A stretch of 64,000 nt of DNA, taken from NCBI GenBank assembly GCA_016195385.1, contig JACPZS010000206.1:1-64000 (forward strand), given 5' to 3'. Made by a program: the position numbers and the translations under genes. This DNA comes from Verrucomicrobiota bacterium. Lineage in GTDB: Bacteria > Verrucomicrobiota > Verrucomicrobiia > Limisphaerales > JACPZS01. The notes under the pieces were generated by a model. The model saw only the letters and a program-made list of their open reading frames with translations. It searched no databases and was not told where the DNA came from. The first letter of the stretch is position 1, and every line of letters starts with the position of its first letter. Below, piece after piece: positions 9,062-16,867 of this stretch.

Positions 9062-9940
9062 TCAACGCTTGCGGTTGTCTTCGATGAATCGAAACGCCGG
9101 TCGTCCGGTGATATCCGTGCTCGTAAACGACGGGCACCAGACTTTTTCGATGTGCTCGACGACCAGATCCGTGCCGGCAAAGTGATTCACGCGCGGCCGC
9201 ATTTCGTGATTGTACATCGTGTCCGTCATGTCGCGCATCAACGCCACGCGCTTGCCGACGTTGACCATTTGCCGGATCGCGAACGGCCGACCGAGCACGC
9301 ACATGTTCAGATGCACGCCGCAAAGAATGACATTCTTGATGCCGCGCGATTCGAGCAGGTTGACGGTTTCCTGTCCGTTGTCCGTGATCGCATCGGCGTC
9401 GGCGATCTCGATGGTGGCAATCTGCCGCGTCCACGCGTCGCGGATTTTGCACTTCACGGCGCAGTCGCAGCCCATGTCCGAGTCATCGATGGGGAAATTT
9501 TTTTCACGTTTCGGATCCGGCCAGCACCATTTCGTGCCCCAGCGGTCGGATGTGGAGAGCGGCACTTTCGATTTGTGAAACGGCGCGGTCTGCGCGCGTT
9601 GGCGCTGCGGCGTGTCTTTGTAAAAATTCACCGTCGTGCTCGGCGCGTGAATAATGAAGACGCCTTTGGCGCGCGCGGTTTTTACCATCTCATTCATCGG
9701 GACGGCAAGTTCAGCGACGCGGCGCGCGGCGCCTTTGCACCAATGGTCATCCCACATGTCGCAGATCACGAGCGCGGTCTCTTTCGGATTCCAGTTCGCG
9801 GCTTTTTCAGTCACGCGAGTTCCTTTGCGCGAACGCAGATGGAATTGGAGCGCGTTATCAGCGCGAAGCGACACATTCATGATGCCAGACAGAATCAGGA
9901 CGGCGAAGAGCCGCGAGCGGAAGTGAGCGAGAGTTTTCAC
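9062..9940 (-). CDS. Exported isochorismatase-like cysteine hydrolase
   Basis: A hydrolase of the isochorismatase superfamily (cysteine hydrolases such as nicotinamidase and N-carbamoyl hydrolases). The first about 27 residues form a signal peptide. The catalytic Asp lies in ETALVICDMWDDHWC and the nucleophile Cys in VILCGVHLNMCVLGRPFAIRQ, the usual position in the fold. An insertion around residues 120-170 (containing WGTKWCWPDP and MGCDCAVKC) adds several extra cysteines. Most family members are cytoplasmic, so export is noteworthy. The natural substrate is unknown. Confidence 0.8.
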   Translation of the reverse strand: MKTLAHFRSRLFAVLILSGIMNVSLRADNALQFHLRSRKGTRVTEKAANWNPKETALVICDMWDDHWCKGAARRVAELAVPMNEMVKTARAKGVFIIHAPSTTVNFYKDTPQRQRAQTAPFHKSKVPLSTSDRWGTKWCWPDPKREKNFPIDDSDMGCDCAVKCKIRDAWTRQIATIEIADADAITDNGQETVNLLESRGIKNVILCGVHLNMCVLGRPFAIRQMVNVGKRVALMRDMTDTMYNHEMRPRVNHFAGTDLVVEHIEKVWCPSFTSTDITGRPAFRFIEDNRKR

Positions 9941-9990
9941 AGTTCTATTCTTCTAACCGTAACCGCTCCGAAAGAAAGGAGAAAAACGCT

Positions 9991-11385
9991 TCACTTCGCG
10001 TCACGCGTCCGCGCCAAATCCAAACAAACAAGGTGATCTTCGCTGCGCAAGAAAAGCCGGCCGCGCGAAAGCGCGGGAGCCGCCCAGCAAGGAAAATGCA
10101 GCCCCGGCACCTGCCAGCGCGAGATTTCTTCGACTTTCTCCGGCGTCGGTTTGAACAAGCCGAGCAAGCCACCTTCGCCCAGCGCGATCAATTTTCCGTC
10201 CGCGAGAATCGCCGACCCACGGCCAAAGGCATCGGGTTGCGCGTGGCTGCCTGGCGGCGGGTGCCCAGGCCATCGCTCGTTGCGCTCCCACATCACTTTG
10301 CCGGTTTTGAACTCGACGCAGCGAAAGTTCGCGTCCGGCTCGTTGCGACCGCTGAATGCATAGACGAATCCGTTGTGAACGACCGGCGTGCTCCAATGAA
10401 TTTCCAGCGCGGGCGAGACGAAACGCCCACTGTCGCGCTCCATCGGATTGCGCGGGCTGCGCCACACTTCGTCGAAAGATTTTCCATCCGGCTTGACGCG
10501 TAGCAGCACGCCGCCAACGCGGTAATAGGCCGCCGAGATCAACACGAGATCGTCCTGCACCACCGGGCACATCGCGTTGACGGAATCGTTTGCGAACGAC
10601 TGAAACCAACGGCTGAAGTTCACCGCGCCGTTGGTCGGGTTGAGCGAAACGAGTCCTTGGCGCATAAGGCAGAACAAATGCCGCTGCCCGTGAATCGTCG
10701 TCGCGAACGGCGTGGAATAGCTCGCCAGTTTTTCCTCTCCTGACCAATTGTACGGCGCTTCGGCGCGCCACCCGATCGTCACGACGCCCTGCCAGTTCGA
10801 TTTGCCGACACTTTCCCAAATCGTTTTGCCGGTATTAGCGTCGAGCGCAACAACGCCCGAATTGGGCTGACCACCGACCATTACGATCAATTTGTCGCCT
10901 TCCAGAATCGGCGTGCTACCGACGCCAAAGAACGCATCGGGAATCTTCCAATCGCGCGCCGTGTCACGCTGCCAGACGAGTTTGCCCGTTTTCAATTCAA
11001 GGCAGAGCAGCTTGCCTTCTGCGCCGAACGTGTAGCAAAGATTGGACGTTAGCAGCGGCGTGCAGCGTGGGCCATTGTTGTAGCCGTACGGATCGACGAA
11101 ACGACTCGGATATGCGTGGCGCCACACTGGCTTGCCCGTGGCCGTCGCAACCGCTTCAACCACTTCCTCGCCCGCGACGCGATGGTGCAGCGCGAGCAAA
11201 TCGCCGCGCACCGACGGCGCGCTGTAGCCCGTGCCGATTTCCTTTTGCCAGCTCACCGGCGGGCCATTGGTCGGAAATTTTTCGAGCAGCCCGGTTTCGA
11301 ACGACGTGTTGTCCGCGCGCGGGCCAAGGAAGCGTGGCCAGTCTTCGGCGAAAGCTTCGCTTGTCGCGCCCGCCCAATACAGCAT
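9991..11385 (-). CDS. Exported PQQ-like beta-propeller protein
   Basis: An outer-membrane- or periplasm-directed beta-propeller of the PQQ/quinoprotein-like type, widespread in planctomycetes and Verrucomicrobia. Repeated blades read as ALDANTGKTIWES, LELKTGKLVWQRD and CVEFKTGKVMWERN, and the mature start EDWPRFLGPRADNTS is highly typical. Without dehydrogenase residues it is probably a structural or sensory propeller and not an enzyme. The start is uncertain: ATG at 11385 gives a very short signal; the frame stays open to 11532, and a GTG within an interspersed repeat at about 11440 would give a better signal peptide. Confidence 0.82.
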   Translation of the reverse strand: MLYWAGATSEAFAEDWPRFLGPRADNTSFETGLLEKFPTNGPPVSWQKEIGTGYSAPSVRGDLLALHHRVAGEEVVEAVATATGKPVWRHAYPSRFVDPYGYNNGPRCTPLLTSNLCYTFGAEGKLLCLELKTGKLVWQRDTARDWKIPDAFFGVGSTPILEGDKLIVMVGGQPNSGVVALDANTGKTIWESVGKSNWQGVVTIGWRAEAPYNWSGEEKLASYSTPFATTIHGQRHLFCLMRQGLVSLNPTNGAVNFSRWFQSFANDSVNAMCPVVQDDLVLISAAYYRVGGVLLRVKPDGKSFDEVWRSPRNPMERDSGRFVSPALEIHWSTPVVHNGFVYAFSGRNEPDANFRCVEFKTGKVMWERNERWPGHPPPGSHAQPDAFGRGSAILADGKLIALGEGGLLGLFKPTPEKVEEISRWQVPGLHFPCWAAPALSRGRLFLRSEDHLVCLDLARTRDAK

Positions 11386-11411
11386 CAGCGAAAAACGGAG
11401 CGAAACCGCTA

Positions 11412-11563
11412 AACCACGAAGACACCAGGACACAAAGGAATGGAACAAATCGCCGCTGCGGAAATTTGTTTGGCTGGCACAATTACTCAGCCGACGTCGC
11501 GTCTTGCGATGATGTCCTGATTTCAAATCCATCTCCTTCGAGCCTTGGTGTCTTTGTGGTGCA
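11412..11563. repeat. Interspersed inverted repeat (CCACGAAGACACC type)
   Basis: Two inversely oriented arms lie about 100 bp apart: AACCACGAAGACACCAGG from 11412 and CCTTGGTGTCTTTGTGGT ending near 11560. They bracket the possible start of the PQQ-propeller gene. The arms resemble those at 15194-15282 and 35616-35744 in purine-rich composition and spacing, pointing to one dispersed family of short palindromic elements. Confidence 0.55.
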
Positions 11564-12514
11564 TCAAGACGCAGCGAACAGCGTGTTCAATTGCTTGAGC
11601 GCGCGGGGCACGGCCTGCCACGGATCTTCCGGCGCCTCGTATTCGAGCGCGACGTAGCCCTGATAATTCGCGTCGCGCAAAATTTTGGTGACACGCGGCA
11701 AATCGGCGGCTTCCTTCTTCTGCCCGCGTTTTTGAACTTCGACTTTGATTTGCACGTTCACCGCGTATGGCGCGCATTTCGCCAGGTCGCCGTAGGGATC
11801 GTCGGTGACGAAATTTCCCGTGTCCAGGTTGACGCCCAGCCAGGGGCTTTTCACGGCGCGAACAATTTTCAATAAATCCTCCGCTTCCGCAACAATGCCG
11901 CCGTGGTTTTCCAAACCGAGAAAAATTCCCCGCTTGCCCGCGTAGTCGGCGCATTCTTCCATCGCTCCAATGCAAAGTTTCATCGCCTCGTCTTTGGAAA
12001 TGTTTTTGGCCGAGCCAGCAAAAATGCGAATGTGCGGCGCGCCGAGAACCGCCGCGCGATCAATCCACTTCTTTGTGTCGGCGATTTCACGATCGCGCTT
12101 CTCGCCAGCCGGCACCGTGAAATCGTTGCCGACGGCGGTGCCGCTGATGGCCACGCCGCGCAAAAACGCGTGCCGTCGGAGCCGAATCAGATATTCGTCG
12201 TCGAGCTTCGGCGGAAAATAGTAGCTGGTGACTTCCGCGCCCGCGCACCCGTGTTCGGCGCAATAATCGACGAACTGAAACATGTCGATGCGTTTGCTTG
12301 CGTCGGTTTCCTTGTCGCGCTTGTGATTCGAGTCGATGAAATAGTCGCGAAACGAATACGCCGCCAGACTTGAAAGCAGGCGCGGCGCGCCGGCGCGTTT
12401 GAATGGTTCGATACCAAACACTCGCGAGACGCCCAGCGGCGCGAGCGCCGAAAGTGCGATCCCAACCGTGGAGGTTCGTTTGATGAATTGGCGGCGAGAA
12501 AATGGTGGCTTCAT
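11564..12514 (-). CDS. Tat-exported sugar phosphate isomerase/epimerase-like protein
   Basis: A xylose-isomerase-like TIM-barrel protein (AP endonuclease family 2) of 316 residues. It begins with a twin-arginine signal, MKPPFSRRQFIKRTSTVGIALSALAP, which fixes the start at 12514. Barrel features include the metal-ligand segments GIFLGLENHGGIV and GVNLDTGNFVTDDP and the terminal YVALEYEAPED. Members isomerise or epimerise sugars such as 3-keto sugars and inosose; Tat-exported copies are common in Verrucomicrobia and planctomycetes. The substrate is unknown. It sits upstream of the PQQ propeller on the same strand. Confidence 0.85.
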   Translation of the reverse strand: MKPPFSRRQFIKRTSTVGIALSALAPLGVSRVFGIEPFKRAGAPRLLSSLAAYSFRDYFIDSNHKRDKETDASKRIDMFQFVDYCAEHGCAGAEVTSYYFPPKLDDEYLIRLRRHAFLRGVAISGTAVGNDFTVPAGEKRDREIADTKKWIDRAAVLGAPHIRIFAGSAKNISKDEAMKLCIGAMEECADYAGKRGIFLGLENHGGIVAEAEDLLKIVRAVKSPWLGVNLDTGNFVTDDPYGDLAKCAPYAVNVQIKVEVQKRGQKKEAADLPRVTKILRDANYQGYVALEYEAPEDPWQAVPRALKQLNTLFAAS

Positions 12515-12708
12515 AATGAGATGAAGAATCTGGCGCATCGCCTCGGCAGGCGAGCAGAAAATTCACTGCGCCAACGCGCGACAGCCATACTAGCTGGGAA
12601 CGCGGATTTCCTATTCGCGCAGGCGTGCGCAGGCGCAAAAGTTTACTTCCGTTCCCGGCGAGCAGTATTGAAAATCGCGGAAGGAAAATCCACGCTCCGT
12701 GTGTGCTC

Positions 12709-14168
12709 TCAATTCACCCAGCCGTGAAACCTTCCCAGCCAGTACGGCAGCAAAAAATACCCGCCGTCGTCTTCCGCGGCGCCGCCTTGACCGTCGTCCG
12801 GGACGTACGGATTGCTGTTCCATTTCTCGACGGGCCGCTCATCTGGTGCCAGCACGTCCGTCAACTGGCGTCGCCCGTGACGTTCTTGATCGGGCACCAA
12901 CCGCACATCGAGGCGATGTGAGTTGCGCATCGACCACTTAATTTGATCCATCGGGATGCGCTCAAGCGTGCGGCGCGACTCTTCGCGGATCTCACGAGTC
13001 ATTTTGCCTGCGCCGCTCGCGATCGAGATGTAGTTCCACAATGGATTGCGGTCGCTGCGAATCTGGCTCCAGGTGAAGCGTAAGCCGTCGAGATAGATTG
13101 CGCGCAACTTCGGATCTTTTTCGTAGCGCAGCAACGGCTCGTAGGAAAGATAGGCAAGTTCGTCGTCGGAAAAATTGATTTCACCTCCGCCGGGCCAGCG
13201 CCGGTAGTCTCCGACCATTGGCCCCAACGCGTCGGCAATCCGTCGAGATCGGGCATGTCGTAATCGTGTTTGATCAAGTAGTCGGTCATGCGCGCGACGA
13301 CTTGCCGGATCGCCGGTTTCTCGTCCTCCGTCGCTACGAGATCAAAGTAGAGCGTGTAGCCATAATAGTGCCCGACGCTTTCGTCCGAACTCGTGTCGCC
13401 TTTCCAGAGCCACTGGCCATCGGGCGTGGGATGCCATTCGCCGCCGTTGGGCTTGGGTTCGTCTTTCGCGACGAACGATCGCGCATAAAATCCCGGCACA
13501 CCGGTAATTTCCTCCAGGCGCATGAGCGCCTTCAATGCTCGCTGGGCTTTCATTCGCGAGTCCGCGTCGTGCGTCACGCCGTAGCGATAGCACTGCGCGC
13601 CGAGATAAATCGCCGTCCACAAACCATCGTTGTCATTGTCCGCGCCAATGCTGGACGATACATCGCCCGGCGTGCGCAAACTCGAATCCGCCACGAGTCC
13701 ATGTCGCACATGGCGAGCCTCGATCCGTTCCTCAAAAAACTTCACCTTCTGCTCCAGCGTCATCGGCCGCCACTCGATCAACGAAACGCCGGCGCGCGTG
13801 CGAATCCAAACCTTGCGATGGGGCGCGGCTTCATCCACCCAGATGTTGCGCACGTCGTCGTCGCGCAACCAGCGCCGGCCCGCGAAATACTGCCAGCGAT
13901 CCCACCGATGTTTGGCAAACTCATCGAAGCGCGCCGCGCCTTGTTCGTTGCCCAGCCACACCGCGCCGGATCTTTCGCGCGCGAACACCTTGAGTCCTTT
14001 CACCGGGCCCGGCTCCGTGCTTTCCCACGCGGTCGGCTTCGCCTCTTGGCGGACCGGCAGCGGAACTTCGGCGGCCTGCTCCGTAAACTGCGTGGCGAAT
14101 TTTTGTGTCTGGGCGAGCAAGTTGAAGTTGAGCGCGGCGATCACGCCGAGGAGGAAAAATTTTCTCAT
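12709..14168 (-). pseudogene. Exported protein gene broken by a frameshift
   Basis: Two minus-strand frames make up one protein. The N-terminal frame begins with a signal peptide (MRKFFLLGVIAALNFNLLAQ) and covers about 320 residues, including WVDEAAPHRKVWIRTRAGVSLIE (a two-component-regulator-propeller-like segment) and GYTLYFDLVATEDEKPAIRQ, up to DMPDLDGLPTRWG. The C-terminal frame continues from about 13225 with INFSDDELAYLSYEPLLRYEK, NPLWNYISIASG and GYFLLPYWLGRFHGW. The shift falls at a CCCC run (13222-13225). In homologues as I recall them, about 50 more residues separate the TRWG and SDDELA motifs, so a small deletion may have caused the shift. A sequencing or assembly error is the alternative. 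Confidence 0.7.
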
Positions 14169-14214
14169 GTTCACAAACTTGATTGAAGTCGAGCGCATCG
14201 GTTCATGCGAACTT

Positions 14215-15161
14215 TCATTTCGCCGCCGCCAGACCAGCAATGACCGCGCGTGCAACCGTCGGGATGATTTCCCGTTCCGTCGCGTGGCTTGTCGTGAATG
14301 TCACGAGCACAAATTTAGCGCCCGACGGCAGCTCGACATAGGCAGCTGGCTCGTCCAACCCGCCTTTGACCATAACTTCGCTCCCGCTGGCAGCGCGATG
14401 CCCGTGAAGCCGTGCGCCTGATCTTCCGGATCCGTTGTCGTGCTGAATGGATCGCGTTCGAGCAGCTTCATCATCGCTTGTGAGCACGCCGGCGACACGG
14501 CCCGGCCCGTTACAATTTCCGCGAGCAGGCGTGCCGTCGCGTCCGTCGTCAACAAGTTGCGGTTCGGCTGAAACGCTTTGCTCGCCTGCGTCTCGCGCCC
14601 GTATGGCCCTTCGCACCACGGTTTCTTGTTCGCGTTGATGTTCGTGTAACCGAGCGAAGTGAAATAGCGATTCACCGCGTTGCGCTTGTCCTGCCATGCC
14701 GCAAGCTCGTTCGTGGGCAACTCCGGGCCGCTCGTCGTGTCCGTCAGCAGGTCGAGCACGTAATGGGTCGCCTCGTTGTACGACTCGACGATCATGTCGC
14801 GCAACGCGCGGCGCAATTCGTCGGTGTCTTGCAACTTTCCGTCTTCGAGCCAGCGATGCGCGGCCACGAGGTAAAACAATTTCACGACGCTCGCCGGATA
14901 AATCTGCGCGTCGCCGCGGTAACTGCCGCGAATCGGATGCGCCGGATCGCGCAAATCGATCAACGTCGCCGCGAGTTGATTCGTCTCCAATTTCTGCGGC
15001 GCGAATTTCGTGAGCGTCGTTTGAACCGCCGAGTTCAGCAGCGACTGCAACTGATTCGTTGCTGCGCCGCCCGCTGGCGCGGTCGCAACTTGAGCCGAAA
15101 CCTGAAGACAGCCGTCGAACAACGCACCGGCTAGCACAATGGGCAAAATGAATTCAGCCAC
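14215..15161 (-). pseudogene. Class A beta-lactamase-like serine hydrolase gene with a frameshift
   Basis: The product is a periplasmic serine hydrolase of the beta-lactamase class A fold. The SxxK nucleophile motif is YPASVVKLFYL, and the KTG-box equivalent is LWSKAGWT. Directly after that motif the frame shifts (about 14350-14365), and the natural C-terminus (DEPAAYVELPSGAKFVLVTF ... IPTVARAVIAGLAAAK) continues in another frame ending at 14215. The open frame extends upstream to 15317, but there it translates an interspersed repeat; a GTG at 15161 before a signal-like helix is the likely start. This is the second frameshifted gene in a row, so decay or a local sequencing problem are both possible. 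Confidence 0.7.
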
Positions 15162-15193
15162 CCCACGCTGGTCGGAAAAAAGGCGGATAAAAG

Positions 15194-15282
15194 TTTTAAC
15201 GCAGAGGCGCAAAGAACGCGGAGAAATGCCCCAAAAATATCGCGCTTGAAATCTCCGCGCGCTCCGCGTCTCTGCGTTAAAT
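15194..15282. repeat. Interspersed palindromic repeat (AACGCAGAG family)
   Basis: Left arm 15194-15226 (starting TTTTAACGCAGAGGCGC) and right arm 15251-15282 (ending TCTCTGCGTTAAAT) are imperfect reverse complements over about 32 bp with a loop of about 24 bases. Related arms occur at 35616-35744, and a solo arm at 44161-44187. It lies between rsmD and the beta-lactamase-like gene and can fold into a long hairpin in RNA. Confidence 0.75.
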
Positions 15283-15318
15283 TCTGCATGCATGGTGCTG
15301 TTTGGCCGTACGTTCATT

Positions 15319-15906
15319 TCATCCGGGCGTCAAAGCGGCGGTCAGAAAACGCATCATCGAATCGCCGTGCCGCATCGCTTTCTTCTCCCGCCAGCACGGC
15401 GGCAACGTGAGCGAGTCGCGTTTCGTGTGACCGAGCACAAACAGTCCGCTGGGAGCCAGCAAGCGTGGCAAGTCTGCGTCGTCGAGCAGGCGTTGGGCAA
15501 AAGAGGTGGAGCGCCGGTTCACATTTTTTTCGCCGTACGGCGGATCGGCGAGGATTAAATCGAACTGGCTGCCGGCGGCGGCGAGTTGCGGCAGCGCGGT
15601 GAAGACATCCTGGATGCGCAACTGAAACGAGCCGGCGGGCAAATCAGCCATTTCAAAGTTCACCTGGATGAAACGCGCGTGCTTGCTCGAAAGCTCGATG
15701 CACGCCGCGTGCGCCGCGCCGCGACTGAGGCATTCTAAACTCAACGCGCCCGTGCCGCCGAATAGCTCCAGCACGTGCGCGCCGATGACGCGGTCGCCGA
15801 GGCCGTTGAACACGGCCTGGCGCACGAGGTCGGGCGTGGGCCGCACGTCAAAGCCCTTCGGAGCCTTGAGCAGCCGACCGCCTGCTGTTCCGCCAATAAT
15901 GCGCAT
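15319..15906 (-). CDS. rsmD: 16S rRNA (guanine-966-N2)-methyltransferase
   Basis: RsmD methylates G966 of 16S rRNA in the assembled 30S particle using S-adenosylmethionine. The start MRIIGGTAGGRLLKAPKG is diagnostic, followed by RPTPDLVRQAVFNGL, the SAM-binding motif VLELFGGTGALSLECLSRGA, and the catalytic FDLILADPPYG. The 195-residue length is normal. The start at 15906 is chosen because upstream in-frame codons have no family resemblance. In many genomes rsmD neighbours coaD; that gene is not present here. Confidence 0.93.
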   Translation of the reverse strand: MRIIGGTAGGRLLKAPKGFDVRPTPDLVRQAVFNGLGDRVIGAHVLELFGGTGALSLECLSRGAAHAACIELSSKHARFIQVNFEMADLPAGSFQLRIQDVFTALPQLAAAGSQFDLILADPPYGEKNVNRRSTSFAQRLLDDADLPRLLAPSGLFVLGHTKRDSLTLPPCWREKKAMRHGDSMMRFLTAALTPG

Positions 15907-15950
15907 GACGGCCACAGCAGAACAGGATCGGCGCGGAACGGAAAGCGGAT

Positions 15951-16424
15951 TCAGGCGAGCGCAAAAACCAACGAGATTCCACACGCATCGGCCACCGGCC
16001 CCTCGGTTTTCATCTCCACGACGCCGCTGATTTTCCATTTGGATTTCTCGCGGACGAACAAGTAGCGGAACTGCCCCGTCTGTTTGCCGACGCCACGAAT
16101 GTTCACAGTAAGCATCGCTTCGTTGCCGTTGTCCGCTGTCGCACCGAACTTGGCGGACTTGGAATTCGCAATCGCCGGATACTGTTCCTTCACCATTTTT
16201 TCGAACGCCTCGCGATCAAACTTCTCCCGGATGCCTGTGGCCGCGAACGTGTACGCCTTCGGGTAGTCATTCTGGCGAAACGCTTCGAGTTGTGAAGTCA
16301 CCACCACGGCCAGTTCATCCTGGGTTTTCTTGTCGCTGGGCTTGAACTCGGTGCCGGCGGCGAACACCGGCGTGCAGATCAAAAGCAGAAGGATGATTGC
16401 CCCGAACACGCGTGTCAGTTTCAT
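15951..16424 (-). CDS. Exported DUF4864-like protein
   Basis: A protein of 157 residues with a Sec signal peptide (MKLTRVFGAIILLLLICTPVFA), which supports the start at 16424. The mature region, VVTSQLEAFRQNDYPKAYTFAATGIREKFDREAFEKMVKEQYP followed by a beta-rich half, matches DUF4864, an NTF2-like family of secreted proteins of unknown role. It is upstream of rsmD on the same strand with a 45-bp gap and may be cotranscribed. Confidence 0.75.
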   Translation of the reverse strand: MKLTRVFGAIILLLLICTPVFAAGTEFKPSDKKTQDELAVVVTSQLEAFRQNDYPKAYTFAATGIREKFDREAFEKMVKEQYPAIANSKSAKFGATADNGNEAMLTVNIRGVGKQTGQFRYLFVREKSKWKISGVVEMKTEGPVADACGISLVFALA

Positions 16425-16867
16425 GCCGCAGCGTGATCCAGGCAGTGCAAATAGTAAACGCCGAAGACATCGAGCATCCATCGCTGGGCGTAAATCGATT
16501 TCCGAGCGGTGCTGATGGGATGAAACAAAAGCTCATTCGCGTCCGCCCGACGGGGGAAAAGAAACTCGACAACCGGCTCTTAAATCGCTTCACTCAGCAA
16601 CAACAACAATTCAACCGCTTCCAATGGAGCCATCAGCATTTCGAGCGGAGCCAGGACGAAAAAGTTTGCCGCTCGCGTCGAGGATGGCGTTGATTCGCGT
16701 ATGTCCACTCACCACATCATTATTCTTTTTGGCGCGGCACCAGGCAGTCCGGCTGGGCGTGGCGGCCGTTGTGCTCGTTGGCACAAAACTACAGGGTCGA
16801 ATTTCCTCTTTCTAGCTGTTCACGTTTTTTTGATAAGTTCAACGTTTGAAGCACGTCAAACAGCGAC
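16425..16867. other. Intergenic region, no confident gene
   Basis: About 440 bp between divergent genes. The only frame worth mentioning is a 57-codon minus-strand frame from a GTG at 16784 to a stop at 16611, containing NDVVSGHTRINAILDASGKL; it could be the remnant of a secreted protein, but nothing supports expression. The remainder must hold the divergent promoters of the DUF4864 and the propeller/FGE genes. Confidence 0.4.

Noticed and set aside
16611-16784. A 57-codon minus-strand frame
   Set aside because: It could be a gene remnant, but length and lack of recognisable motif do not support a call; recorded only under the intergenic region.
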